Shown in pieces: positions 11,364 to 24,413 of a stretch of 64,000 nucleotides of DNA (the first letter of the stretch is position 1; each line of letters starts with the position of its first letter). The DNA comes from Rhodomyrtus psidioides (lineage: Eukaryota; Streptophyta; Magnoliopsida; Myrtales; Myrtaceae). The stretch spans positions 62,001 to 126,000 of the forward strand of contig JAILYB010000218.1 of assembly GCA_021437785.1 (NCBI GenBank). Reading direction: 5' to 3'. Made by a program: the position numbers and the translations under genes. The notes under the pieces are model-generated. The model made no database searches. It was not told the origin of the DNA and saw nothing but the letters and a program-made list of their open reading frames with translations.

Positions 11364-13590
11364 ATGAAACTCTCTCCATCGATCGTCAATGAAGCTACCT
11401 GGTCATGGAGTAGCTATTACCTTGACAGCAGAGTGACGACGCCCTGTCAAAACCTAGCCCCTCGGTCCAGCCAAGTCGGCTTATCTACTATACACGTCCA
11501 CTTCGCGGGGGACTCGGGGTCGCTGGAGTTTTGTGTCAATCTAATAAAAATCTAAGCTCTCTCTTTTTGGTCTGGCCTCAGTTTTGTCCCTGGAAAGACT
11601 CTGTGTGTAGCCTGTGTTCTTTTTGTACATACAAATGAAAGAAAGGGTAACGGTCAAAATGCTTCCGTTGTTTTAGGGTTGGAAGCATTGAATTACTTGG
11701 ATAATTATGGAGTGAAAGATGGCAAAGGAAATGCAAAAAGTTTATCCTTTTTTTTTCGATTAGAAGATGGATGTGCACATGATACGGATCCAACGGTCCA
11801 ATAAGTTGGATTCAAAATATGAGTGAAAACGTTAGAATCTTGCATGGATGCAATACATATGCTCAACTGGATTAGCCAATAAGATATGTGAACATTGCTC
11901 GTATAAGATGATGATACAAGGAGTATAATTACAAGATGATGAGATTTTTAAAGTGGTCACACCGCATCAGCTAAAAAATAAGCATGCTTTCAGGTATATT
12001 GACACCATTTAATTTAGTTCAGTGCCATTGTAGAAAGAACCCTGGAAGCAATCTGAAGAAGGCGAAAACGTGTAATCTATGAAAATTGGCAAAAGAACAG
12101 AGTTTTAAGCTGAGTCCTGAGGTTCGGGGCGCGAGTCGCCGAGAGCACTATACTATGCTCAGCGCAGGCGCCCGGCAATCTGTGGTCAGGGATCGCCAAC
12201 TGTGGCCAGGCAAGTCCATCCTTGACCAGCCCAAGAAGTCGACTCGGGCCTCTTTCTTGGACTGCAGTTCGGCCAAAACCGGAGATACATTCAGGAGGGA
12301 TCGGGCAAATTCCTAGTTGACATGGTGTTAATAAGAGCTTGATGATGAGAATCAAAATCGTCCGATTGGAGGTCCCAGAACAAGTAGAACATTTGGATAC
12401 CGAAAGTAACAAATTGATTGCATTCAGCATAAGAAAGTTCGGATAAACTCTCTATAATTATCTAGTATCAGCATCTCATGCTAGCGTCCTCTTGTTGTGA
12501 TCTTCTCCCGCTGATATCATGAGAGAAAACCCTAATGGTAGGTTCACACCATCCATGCTTGACGGCCACGTCACACGACAAAGTGGATAATGCAAAACCT
12601 AGAGCCCGTTTGCCATGAAGAACCCCATGGAAGAAGATGGGAATTCTTCAACGAATAGGAGAAAGAAGTTTTCCCAGAAGACGAATCTCAATGGGGTCGA
12701 CGTTAATGATCGATAGGGAGGGTATGGTGGCCCATGAGTTAAATGAAGACCTGGCATTTTCCCTCCAATTGCTTGAGAATGATGCGTGTGAATGGTCCCC
12801 CGCACTTTTGGATATTGAAAGAAAAGCGAAAATATCCGCTACCCTCTTCAATTTTCACTACGTATTCACTTTGCATCGGTTATTTTCCAGAATTACATTT
12901 ATCCATCCTAAGACAAGATCACAAGATGAGAAATTTCATATAATCTTCGGATGTGACTAACTTGATTTAACAGACTTAGCCGATACGACACTCAATCCAA
13001 TGCTCTCTACTATGTACCAGTCGCACGACTTCTTAAAATGTCCTCAAATGGGTGTGGTATCATAAGCTGAGTCTTGACCCTCTAAATAGTAGGCTAAAAC
13101 CCAAGATAGGAGATCAACCTAGACATATACCCTTTTTTCCCCTTATATACATCGCCATAGCTACTCACACTAAGTAATCGAGACTCCAAAAGGTACAAGA
13201 CATACAATACAAAAATACGTAGTACTATGTTCCGAATTCATTTTATTTTAATTTACCGTAAACACCGCGCAATCTACATGAACCTGGGGGCCAAGGAAAA
13301 GACACTCCACGACGAAGTCGCAAATTGTAATATGCAATCCCTTATTAAATCTATTGAGCAAGAAGTACCTATCGCAGTTTGTATATATTCATGATGACGA
13401 TGTACTTAATGGGGGACCGAGTCCACATGAAAGAATTTCCCTTATATCTTGTTATGACCGGCTCCTCAGGGGGAAAAAGAAGGGAAAAAAAACAAAACAA
13501 AAGTTCGATGAGCAATGACATAGCGAGTCGTGACCGGCCTAAAGATCTAAATTATTTGCCTAGACAACAATTTATTGGGCCAGACAACAA
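11364..13590. other. 3' flank of COL and intergenic DNA, nothing recognised
   Basis: The stop TAA at 11361-11363 is followed by a probable 3' UTR with 'aataaa' near 11542. From about 11,600 to 13,590 the DNA is AT-rich, with short frames on both strands but no domain I recognise and no repeat borders. Confidence 0.4.
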
Positions 13591-13904
13591 CTTAGTCATC
13601 AAATAATTCTCGTAGAGAAATCAACTTCTGACCAAAAGTTGATTTCTCTACTTTTCCTCAAAAGCAGAAATTGATTTTTCCACTTCTACTCCAGATTGAC
13701 TTCTGATCAGAGAAATTTGTTTGGTAACGGTTGGAATTTTTTTTTTGAAACATTATTAATAAAATCTTTGGCGGCAACGGAGGCGGCAGCGGTGGCCCGT
13801 GTGGTCGAAAAAGTGATTCTAGAGCCAAGAAGTAAAAAAATTGTACTTCTCAAAGTTGGCCAAAAATCCAGCCAGAAGTAGAAAATCTTACCATAAGTCA
13901 ATTT
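13591..13904. mobile_element. MITE split by the first Tat-like element (rest at 27,328-27,415)
   Basis: The left piece carries the palindrome 'agaaatcaacttctg/agttgatttct' at about 13,616-13,648 and ends with 'accataagtcaattt'. The piece after the LTR element continues with 'taccaaacgaatttctctg' and 'cagattgacttct', echoing 'cagattgacttctgatcag' on the left. These phrases look like arms of one small non-autonomous DNA element. Its outer borders are not fixed. Confidence 0.4.
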
Positions 13905-16828
13905 TGTCGCGACCTAAAAATTTATTAGGTTAATGGATTATTAGGTTAATTAGATTAACTAACCTAATTTGGACCCTCCCAAGCCCTACCAATTCGCAAC
14001 TTAGGTTTTACTGAAATGATTTTAAATTTAGGAGCCGCCACTAATCGTTTCTTGGTAGGTCGATTAGAAACTTAAATAAAATAGTGGGAGAGCTATTTTA
14101 TTTCTACTAGCTAGAGTTAATGAGTTCGGGGATTTGATTAATTTAATTAACAATTAACGCCATTTCGGTACCAATTTCATGACAATGCCCTTTTTCGATT
14201 GATTTATATGACTTGAAATGTTTTCTTCTTTTTTTGTGTTTTCTGTTTTATTATTTTATTTTGGATTTTCGAATTTCTTAAAAAAAGGATTTGAACAAAA
14301 TTAAACAAGAATGCCCATAATATACCTTGATATCGGAATTTTCGATAATTCACTCATTTCCAAAGATTCGGATTAGAATAGAATTTTTAACGCTACATCC
14401 TCGAAGATTCGAGTCAGTATGCGAGTACGTGTATAAGACGACAACGTCCATCTTGCCAGAGGGAAAGGATACGAAGTCTTATACTAAATCATCATCCCAC
14501 CCCATAAGATCATGGGTAAGGCAAATGATTTAATTTTTCCGAAGGGACTAGGCACATGGGGAGCATATATTATAGGCATGCTTGTTTAAAAATGTGCAAA
14601 TGTTTTAAGATAGGAAAGATGAGTCGATCAAGCCTTGAAATTTTCGAAAAACTGCCTAGGGTGGTCGAAATTGTAAAGGGGCTAATCCCCTACCCACAAA
14701 GATTCACATCTTTTAAAATAGGAAAGATTATCTCTTAGGATATTCAAAGAATACGGAGAACATCAATCAGAAAATTTGCATGCTGGAGATAACAATCGAA
14801 ATTCGTAGCAAATTAAGCAACAGCCGATCCGCATGAATATTATCTACATTACATGAGATAAGATTAAACAACCAACGGATGAATTCAACTCAGCTGCATC
14901 AAGAGATATCATCAAATCATTCATTCAGATGCAACTTTCGGTCATGAGTGCATGGGTGCCGAAAAATCAATTTTTTTTTTATTCATGACAAATTCTTGTT
15001 CAATCCAATTCTACTTTTTACCCACAACAGCAGGCACTCGTGGACTATTCATGGCGAAGCAATTGCCTCCACTCAAAACAAGTAACAAGCATCAATACAT
15101 GTTAGAATTCGGCCTAGAGATTTAGAAGTCCAGAAATTCAAGTTTAACCCAACGACAAATATCTCAAACCTCAATCAAGCCAAATAGATCACAGAAGGGA
15201 GCATGAACAATTCGTCATTCCAATTATCAATCCCCATGAGCATCACGAAACTCAATCGACTTTGCAAATATATTGCGCTTGACTCGAAAGAAATCAAATA
15301 TTCACGACAAACGAGACCAACTTTCGATTCAAACATGGAACTAACATTGAAAAAGTTCAATTTTCTTTACAAATCCAGCATGCTCATGTTTTCCAAATAA
15401 AACCATGCATGATTCGCATTCTGTTAAAAAAAAAAAAAAGAAGTACCTTTTCCAAGAGAATTCCAGTAGTATGCAACGTAGTAATTTCGCCCAACGCCGA
15501 CTCTTTTGCACCGAACTTGTGTCCTAAACCTCAAAGGCTTCGACCACCAAGCAACAAATACATTAGTCACTAAAATTTCAGCAAGGAATGAAGCTAGATC
15601 AGCCCCCAACAGAACCGAATAGTAGCTCAAAAAATGATATGGCAGCGAACGGGTTTGGGCGGTTCGACGAACGGCAGCCTAAGCCAATCGCCGGGACTGG
15701 AGATCAGTGATGTAGACTCCACAATGTGCTTTTGGTTTTGCCAACGTGGTCGAAGCTTCGTCGTAGAGTAACCCCAACAAGGTTGAGCTTCTGGTTTCGG
15801 TGGAGGTTGAGCAAGCATAGAAGAATTCATTGGACTGCCTGCAAAGAAATTACCCATAGAAACTCAAAGAATTCGACTGGCTCGCATGAGATGTCAAGCG
15901 TAGCCATAGGGGGTGAGATGCAGTGGATAGTAATTAGAGAAAAGATAAATTCCCAGAGCTTAATGCAAAAAGAATTCTCCTTTTGTTGCCTGCTTTGATT
16001 GAATCAATCTATGCGTATTTGATGCACTAGCAACTTTGTTGCTGAGACTTCCTTGTAGTGGTGGACGACGGAGAATATCCCGACGAAGGACGAAGACCAC
16101 CACAAAAGACGTCTCTCTCTTCTGGAAGTGGCCTCTGAATTTATGACGTATCCTCCATGGATGTCCCCTTAGAACCTGCAAGAAGAATCGAAGAACTCTT
16201 CTCTCAATTGTGCCATGGTTCCCGAAATCTGCCGTATGTGTAAAAAATGTGGCCTCTGCCCCCCATAGATCTGCTTCTCCTCTCTCCTTTTGTGTGCAAA
16301 GATGGGACTCACTCATGGTAAGAATTGATTCCCTTGCTTCACTCCTCCATTTTCTTGAAAATATTCCTGTGATGAAATCAAATTGCGGGACTTCCTCTTG
16401 CATGATTGATTGACTTTTCCTTTTCTTTGCTTATCTATTGGGGCAAGTTCGTGTCCGACACTATAGGCTGAGCAATTTCTGCTCATGTCTGATCATGTAT
16501 TTGAGGTGTCAAGATTACCATTTGGCTTCAATCTGCTCAAATCGTCCTTGATTGATTGCTTTTCTTTCCGTTTTACCACAAGATCTAGTCCTACTTGCTT
16601 TTATCAGCTCACAGTTTCCTTATTTCATCGTAGGTTATTCTAACTAAATTCAAAGCACCCGCAGCCGGACAAAATGTAAGTGCATGAATACATACATTGA
16701 ACTATTCTAAAATGCAAACAATACGAGCATGATTTAATATTCTTTTTGGTAGGAACTAAAATTAATTCCTAAAATTTTTTTATGTAAAAGTTAATAACAA
16801 AAGAAAAATCAAAATTTAGGTATCAACA
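13905..16828 (-). repeat. 3' LTR (left) of Tat-like element 1
   Basis: About 2.92 kb, read TGTTGATACC..GGTCGCGACA on the minus strand. Compared with the right LTR it carries some tens of differences, mostly in its first 600 plus-strand bases and after the A-run at 15,426. The stretch from about 14,560 to 15,420 matches the other LTR with no difference I could see. Open frames in it recur in the other LTR simply because the LTRs are copies. Confidence 0.88.
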
Positions 16829-16872
16829 GCTGCCCCTCTTTGAGCGGAGGCTCAGAGAGGTTTCGCTCAAAG
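16829..16872 (-). other. Polypurine tract and adjoining hairpin of Tat-like element 1
   Basis: On the minus strand, CTCAAAGAGGGGCAGC abuts the 3' LTR and is the plus-strand primer site. Its CGCTCAAAG part (16838-16846 on the plus strand) pairs perfectly over 9 bp with CTTTGAGCG upstream (16864-16872), giving a 17-nt loop. The same arrangement occurs in element 2 with a compensating base change. Confidence 0.75.
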
Positions 16873-17194
16873 ACCAAAAGTGGCACCTAAATTTTCATCT
16901 AAATCGATATATTTTATTTTTTATTTTAATTTTTTTTTATTTTTTTTTTTGGAAATGATGCAATGCAAGACTGAAAATAACCTGCGTCTAACTTCTTTTT
17001 TCAAAGAACTCGCGCATGGATCGCGTAAGGGGTATCTGTTTCTGCAAATACCTTATACGTTGAGGATTCCCTTAATCACCAGCGCTGTGAGGATCTTAAG
17101 GTACTGGGCCCACCCGTCCTCAGGAATTTCTTTCTTCCTGACTCGGGACGACGCAAGATGTCTGTAGGTCGAATTTGCGAGTTCTGGATCGCAA

Positions 17195-17512
17195 ATCGGT
17201 AATGTTTCTGCACCACGATCATCCGATCATCACGTGAAACATCAACAGAGGTTGAAGCTTCTGAGTCGCAATCATCTTCTCGTCATGTGAAATGTCGGCT
17301 AAGAATAAAGCTTTCAAACCACAATCATCTTCTCGTCCTGTGGAATGTCAGCTGAGAAATGCTTCTGCATCACGATCATCTGATCATCACGTGAAGCATT
17401 AGCTGCGAGTAAATCTTTCGAACCACGATCATCTTCTCGTCATGTGGAACGTCGGCAGTGAATAGTGCTTCTGCATCACGATCATCCGCTCATCACGTGA
17501 AGCATTAGCTGC
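17195..17512. repeat. Tandem array, about 53-bp units
   Basis: Variants of 'cttctgcatcacgatcatc' followed by '(c/t)gatcatcacgtgaagcat' recur about six times, alternating between a 'catcacgatcatc..atcacgtgaagc' form and a 'aaccacgatcatcttctcgtc' form. It lies in the non-coding part near the 3' LTR. Confidence 0.7.
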
Positions 17513-17520
17513 GGGCCGGA

Positions 17521-17860
17521 TTTGCGAAATGCTGGTATCGCAATCAGGTAAAAATTGAATCACATTCATCCTTTATGTAAAATAGTGGACATAATTACGA
17601 AATGCTGGTATCATAATCTGGAAAAATCTGAATCACATTCATCCTTATGTGAAACAGCGAACAGATTTGCGAAATGCTGGTATCGCAATATGAGAAAATC
17701 TGAATCATGTTCATCCTTTACATGAAACAGCGAACAGAATTGTGAAATGCTAGTATCGTAATCTAGAATGGCCTGAATCACATTCATCCTTTATGTGAAA
17801 CAGCGAACAGATTTGCGAAATGTTGGTATCGCAATCTGAAAAAATTTGAATGGGGTGCTC
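17521..17860. repeat. Tandem array, about 75-bp units
   Basis: About four and a half copies of a unit starting 'gcgaaatgctggtatcgcaa' and continuing 'tgaatcacattcatccttta', 'tgtgaaacagcgaacagat'. It directly follows the 53-bp array. Confidence 0.75.
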
Positions 17861-18218
17861 GAGTTATGGATCGAGCGGGCCTGATTATCTTTTGGGATCT
17901 TCTGTCTAGATCACCATGCTTAGCTTGATACCTGCAACATTGAAGATGAGGTCATCCAAGTCTGAAAAAGAATCAGAAAACTTACCTGAGTTGACTGAAA
18001 CCCGGCTTTTAGGATTGGCTGAATTGGCGTGCTCAACCTGCTCAGTTCATAAGAAAATGGTGTTTTGCATGAACCTTAATGCAAATGCAACAATTTGTGA
18101 GCTTCTACTTGCATTGTAAAGCTCCATTGGGGATTTTGTCAATAAGAACATATGTTTGATCTTTTGACAACCCTGATCATGCTGAATGAGGAATTTCAGT
18201 CAAATAAAAACTTTTCAA

Positions 18219-18263
18219 TGCTGCCCCTCTTTGAGTGAAAGCTCGCAGAGGTTTCGCTCAAAG
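18219..18263 (-). other. Second, internal polypurine-tract-like motif with hairpin
   Basis: The minus strand reads ACTCAAAGAGGGGCAGCA, matching the terminal polypurine tract of this element for 16 of 16 core bases, about 1.4 kb inside it. An upstream CTTTGAGCG can pair with CACTCAAAG using one G-U pair. It may be an internal priming site or the mark of a duplicated element end. Confidence 0.55.
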
Positions 18264-18869
18264 ACATAAAATTGAAACCTAAATTTTATAAATGCAAATA
18301 AGGATGAAATTTTTAGCTGGAGTTTTAAGTCCAATTTTCTAATGCAAATAGAGATGATGCATGTAATGCAATAACATATGTAAATATAGATGATGCATTA
18401 AATGCAATAACATGTGCTAAAACTTCTCCTATCCCACATCGAAGAAATCCACACATGGATCGCCTATAAAATACCTGTTTTACCAAATACTTCATAAGCT
18501 GATGATTCCCTCAACCTCCAGACTTCTTGTGGATGCCAAGATGCTAAGGTACTGGCCCATCTGTTGCCAGAAGTTTCCTTCTGACGCGAAACGACGCAAA
18601 ATCTGTGTAGAGTTTGAAAATGTGCTCGAGTTAGGGTTCGAGCTGGCCATTTGTTTTTTTTTAAATCACAAGAGCGCATACATTGTGAAATCGAGAAAAC
18701 AAACCAGGATCACATGTGGATCTTAGGTTTTGGGGGCCTTATCCGTTACCAAAGGTTTCCCTTTGATGCGGGACAACGCAAGATACATGTAGGGTTGAAA
18801 ATGTGCTCGAGTTATGGTTCGAGCTGGCCATTTGTCTCTTGGGGGACCTTCTCAACGGGTCACCATGAG

Positions 18870-19270
18870 TCTATAAAAAGTCTCTCAGCAAGTCACCATG
18901 TGGACTATAAATTGTGAGCGAGTAGAGATGTGACGTCCGAGCTAATCGGTACAAACACTGTGTCTCTTGGCAAGTCGCCATGTGGACTATAAACCATGAG
19001 TCGATAAAGATGTGATACCCGAGCTAATTGGTGTGATCACTGAGGGGTGTGATGCCTGAGCCAATCAGAACAAACACAAAACAGTGTGACGTCTGAGCTA
19101 ATCAGTACGAACACATTGTCTCTCGGTAAGTCGCCATGTGGACTATAAACCGTGAGTAGGTAAAAATGTGAAACCCACGCTAATCGGTGTGAACACAAAA
19201 GAGAGGTGTTGCTTGAGCTAATCAAAACGAACACAAAGAGGTGTTAATTTGAGCTAATCAAGCATCAAAA
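18870..19270. repeat. Irregular tandem repeats of about 100 bp
   Basis: The phrases 'gtctctcggcaagtcgccatg', 'tggactataaac(c)gtgag' and 'gagctaatcggt(g/a)(t/c)gaacac' recur three to five times with changed spacing. Confidence 0.6.
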
Positions 19271-22200
19271 TGATGTAAGATCCTGGGGGCATCTTGAGCT
19301 GATCAAGTGTCGATATAAGATTTTGAAAGGGAATTAGGAAACTTACCTGAGTTTCCGAGCAATAAGTAAGTGATGGCTAGGTCGATTGCAACATACCTGT
19401 CTATTTTCTTGAAAAAATGATGACATGCATAAAATCAATGTAAATGCAACATCATATGCTAGAAAGGTTTATGAGCTTTTGCTTGCATTACAAAGCTTCA
19501 CTGGAGATTTTGTCAATGAGGAAAACTGTCTGATCCTTTCGACAAAATTTGACCAAATAGAACGAGGAACCTTCGGTCAGAAAGGACTTTCTCTCACTCT
19601 CTTTGAAAAAGGCTATTTGATCCAACCATTGATGCGGGCATGAGAATCACTCGGAGCTGTCCTCATCACACTTGATAAGGGTCCGGGTAATCTTGCAATC
19701 AGTATGACCAGACCAATCCACGAGGTCTTTTCAAAGACTGTAATTCAGACTTGGTCAAAGGCTATTCAAAGGGGACTCGTATGAGTCGTTAGGCCATGAA
19801 ATGAGGTCTTCATCAGCTGCATTGGGTTTACAAGTCAGGAACCTTGCCAAATGAGATAAAAATGATTTTGCTCGCACTTCTTCGAGCAATATTTATAAGC
19901 ATTTGAAACCCTATATTAACCCAAGTGCCTTAATCTGAAGAGACTTTTGGTAAGGGTTGCGATGTAGGTTCAGGGTAGGCTTGAAATGAATGGCTTATTT
20001 TCCACAAAGGGGCTGTGTAAAGATGAGACTGGTGATCATCCATTCTTGATATTTCAGGCAAGAGTGCCGCTGGTAATCTTTGCTGATGTCCTTCATAAAA
20101 GATCGTTCTTTAAGGAACATTTTGTTAATCAACTCAGGTGAGACCTCCCTTCCTTTCGGAGATTTTTATGAGAGAGCTCTTTTCTCTTTCCCTTTTCTTT
20201 ATAATGGGAGTGGGCTCTTTTCTTTTCTTGCATGGTAAGCATCACCATTTTTTTGCCTTTTTGTTTTTTGTTTTTTTTTTCACAGCGAGCTCTTTTGAAA
20301 AGAAAAGAAGAGTCTCATCTGAATTGTCTGCATGTTGTGCTGGTAAATTTTCAAGTTTCAGCTTGCCCCAAGGTACTTTGCTCATCTATCAAATAGTTTG
20401 AAATGATTTCCTTTCAGGATGATAACCAATTGGGTTTCGAGAAATGAATCTGTTGCTCAAGTTGGACTAAGAAAATGGATGAGTGTGTATGGGTATAGAA
20501 ATGAAATGCTCTTCATCATGTCTAAAGCACTTGAGCTAACATAGAATTCGCATCCGATAAATACACTTGAAGATTGATGCAAGTGAAAGCAAGAAAATTC
20601 TACTCATGCTTTGAATTTTCTGAAATTTGCCCCAATGTGGGGTTGTTCCTGATAGGGGTATGAAAACGAAAACACCGTTCAAAGGAGTTTAGCAAGGGGA
20701 GACCTGTAGTGTTTGGATAGAGGAAATGAATGCCTCATATCATCTTGGTCGTCATACTTTTCGCAAGATAACTCTTTCACCTTGTAAGCATGGAAATCTT
20801 TACACTTAGTCACTAAGGATATGATATAGGACGTGTATGGAAATGGCTTGCCTTTCGTCGTCCTGGCATTCCTCATTCAAAATGATCAAATCAATTGGAT
20901 CAAAGAGACTTCCTGATTGAAATCACTTCACAGTGTAGATTAGCAATGCAGGCAAAAATATGATGAGATTAATTTGATTTGATCATCCATAATATCAGAA
21001 AATGAGTGCAGATCAAATATAGTCATGCATAAATCATGCAAGTACATTCAGAAGTGAAAGAAATTTTAAGGAATGGGGAACAACGGATTGCCCCAGTATA
21101 TGTGAGTAGATCAACCAAGTCAGGAAGTCTAGTCCTCGGGTTGAGCATCGACTCATTCTTATATTTGCCCCAGAGAGAGGGACACATGTACAAAGGAGTT
21201 GGGTAAGACTTGAGGTGCTCTGGTTGCCCCAATTTAATGGCGATGACTGTCATGGTCAGTCGTATGTTCCAGCAAAAGGAAAGTGTCACCCTTAAAATAA
21301 TGTGAAACATAGAGATATACTTCATTTTCCAAGTCGGGGTCTGCATGCCCCTATTTTCAGTCAGGATGGGTACGAGTATAGCTTTCACCAAGTCATGAGA
21401 TTGCCCCAAACATGGCCAGTGCTGGGAATTCGACTTCGAGCACTGGCATATGACTTGTTTCCACGTTTAATCCTGCATGGATAAGAACCTAAAAAATTCA
21501 TGGAAAAGCATTCATGAATAAGAACCTAAAAAATTCGGGATGTTCTTGATTGTCGATCTGCTTCGGTGGTAGCAATCAATAACATGTTTCCTTGCTTGGC
21601 ACCTGCAAGAGGAAAAACGAAAGTCATTTCCAAGTATGACGAGTCGAGGATAAGAGATACTCCCTTTGAGATCGAGTGATCTTCCTCTTCCCCAATTCTT
21701 TGACGTGGTATGATAATCGATCGGTCGGGGGTGAAGCATGGATTAGCCTCAGCTGACTAATGAACTGGTGTTTGAACTGGCTGATACAGTGTGACTGATA
21801 AGTAGATCGATGAATCAGTTAAGGGTTGCCCCAAGAGTCATCATTTGGGTTGCTTCAAATGCTTAATCACCATGTGTGAGACGTCCAAGAATCAATTGGG
21901 TTAATGCCTAGTCAAATTGGAGAACATGCCTCCTGCCCCCTGGACTGATTCTAAAACACATAGCAAATTGATCTGTAAGACAAACATGGTTAGACCATAC
22001 GCCATCCAGTTTTGAAAGCTTCTTTTTTTTTTAAAAGATCATTTTTTGAAAATCTTAGGACGAGAATTCTTGAGAAGCCCAACCCTTAGTGCTTACCATA
22101 GATGATAGATTGATAGCTGGTTATCGTCATCGGGTCAGTTTGGGATGCCTCATCAAGGTTCCAAAATTTAATGAAAAACATCTGTAATTTTATTGACGTG

Positions 22201-24392
22201 AAATCAATGAATTACATCTTATTGAAAAAGAAATGCAAATGTTCCCAAAAGGGATAAACTTGGCTCTAAAATTGAAAATGCACTTAGATATGTAGACATC
22301 AGGAAATATCCCATAGAAGGGATGTGCATGAAATTAAAGGCTCAATTATTCAGGATGGTGCTCGTCTCCATTGCAAGCTCTCAAGTAATTCGTGACCAGA
22401 AGATAATCAAATGGAGTGGAAAAACCTTCTGTCCATCCGGTGTCAAGCTTGCGGTGATGGCACAGGGCTATCCGGAGTTCTTGCTTAACATGTGAAGCCG
22501 GGAAGAGGTCATCATGGACGTGATGGACGTAGTGTGCTTGGTGTAGTCATCTTGGTCAATATTCTCCCTTTGGCATCATCGAAGGAATAGGGGGATTGGA
22601 CTCGAATTGAGGCACCACTGCTTCAGATGTAATGGGTGTAAAGATTTGTCTAGAGGGGCTCGATTCAAACGAAGGCCATTTCACCCTTTCTCTCATGCTT
22701 CCCAAACGTCTCAATGTTCAATTGACTGGCTAGCTTTGTCTCGGACCTTGTACGGATGGATGATCTTCGACGAATCATGGTCACCTTTTGAAATAGGAAT
22801 GCAATAAATATGAAATTGATAGAAGTTCAGTCCATGACAGGTTCCCAGACTCTTTTCATCTAAGTGCGACTCGCCGACAAAGATGAGAGTGTACATGTGG
22901 CATTAATTTTTTTTTTCAGACAATTCCAGTTTCGTCCACCATTGGAAAAAAATTCGTCAAAAATCATCAGCTGGCCAAAATAATGTGAAAATTTACGGGC
23001 TTATGACCAAGAGGGTGTTGAACAACTTTCATGTTTGGGCCCCGGACTAGAAATGGACGGATCAATTCAGTTCAATGCATCTTTAGAAGAATTTCGTTCA
23101 AAAAACTGCTTCGTCCGGTTTTTGGTTGGAGAGTGAATGGACCCTTAAAAATATGAATAAAGGTTCAAATATTTACAGCCCATTAGTTCAAAACCCATCC
23201 TACAACTTTCATGTTTCATGATTTGATGAATGAGCCCATTTATTGGTGAATTTATTGGTGATGAATCCCGAAATGATTCTGGAGTCAGAAAATGTGTGAA
23301 ATTCCAGCCTGCTCCATCTTGACCATTAATTCCGTAAAAAATGGAAAATGTATTGGATTGGCCCAAAACTTTTTGAAACGAAAGTTTAAAAGCCCATAAA
23401 CATTTTCCATTTGATGCACAAAAGTTAGAACTGACTCAAAAATGGTCGAAAAATTCGAACAAATAAATGAGGTCAGGATAAAAACAAAACTGATTTATTG
23501 ACCGAAAAAGCAATAAAGATATTACAACCATAAAATCCGAAAAACAAATTCCTAAACAAGAGACCTAGGGATGAAAAATATAATTACAATGACATGACCA
23601 TGAGGAAAGACCTAATTTGCCATGGACCGACTCAGAAAGTATATAGGAAAAATACATGTGTCAAAAATGACGATCATGGGTTCAAAGACAAGCAGAATGA
23701 CATTGATGCATGCTTTATTAGCCAAGTTTTTAAAGCTCTCAAGGGCAAATCTGACTTAACGATATAAGTCGTATCTAGCCCTCTTAAGCTAAGGGGATGT
23801 TAAGAAATCCCCTCGTGCCCGCGGATTCAGGCCTGAACGGGGAAATCTTAACATAGTCGGGATCGAGGGTAAGATTGTCCATTCCTCCATCCTGAGGCCA
23901 GGCAGATTCTTACCCAGACATCATCCTAGGTTCATCTAGCATTTTAGGTCCAATGTAATGTCATGAGTCATGCACAACATGTATAATCCACTCAATCATT
24001 ACATCTTGCAAAAAATAATAAAATAAACTAACGACCCTGCAAAACAAAGGTTAGAAAAATGACATTTACATAACCTGCAAAAATATTTAACACCTAAGAG
24101 AAGTTAGGGGCAAATCGCAATCCATGAATCCAGAAATCAAGAGCGAATTCACAATCAATCAATCCATGAAAATCACTCCAAAAATTGAAATCAATTCCAA
24201 CCAGTCGTTCCAATCAATCACAATCAATCAACCAAGAGACAAATCATGAAAATCAACGGCCTAAGTCCTCAAAAATTTTAATTTCCCAAAAATTATAGGT
24301 GGCTTAAAAATTTCAGAAAATTAATGTTAATTTCCAAAAAGATTCATGAAAATTTCACCTCACCTGTTTTAATTTTAAAGAAATTAAAATAA
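19271..24392. other. Non-coding internal region of Tat-like element 1
   Basis: No protein domain is recognised in any frame. The octamer TTGCCCCA recurs (about 20,345; 20,627; 21,090; 21,167; 21,226; 21,401; 21,826), as it does in element 2. Blocks at 19,740-19,890, 20,450-20,530 and 20,620-20,760 are related to element 2, so this is conserved backbone rather than random DNA. Confidence 0.5.
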
Positions 24393-24410
24393 TCCCCAGC
24401 GGAGTCGCCA
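24393..24410 (-). other. Primer binding site of Tat-like element 1
   Basis: The minus strand reads TGGCGACTCCGCTGGGGA, three bases inside the 5' LTR end (..GGTCGCGACA). This is the form of primer site I know from Ogre/Tat elements (tRNA-Arg type). It fixes the element's orientation as minus. Confidence 0.8.
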
Positions 24411-24413
24411 AGC

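Noticed and set aside
12637..12960. 107-codon plus frame and overlapping minus frames
   Set aside because: No domain, no start context or partner exon; consistent with chance in non-coding DNA.
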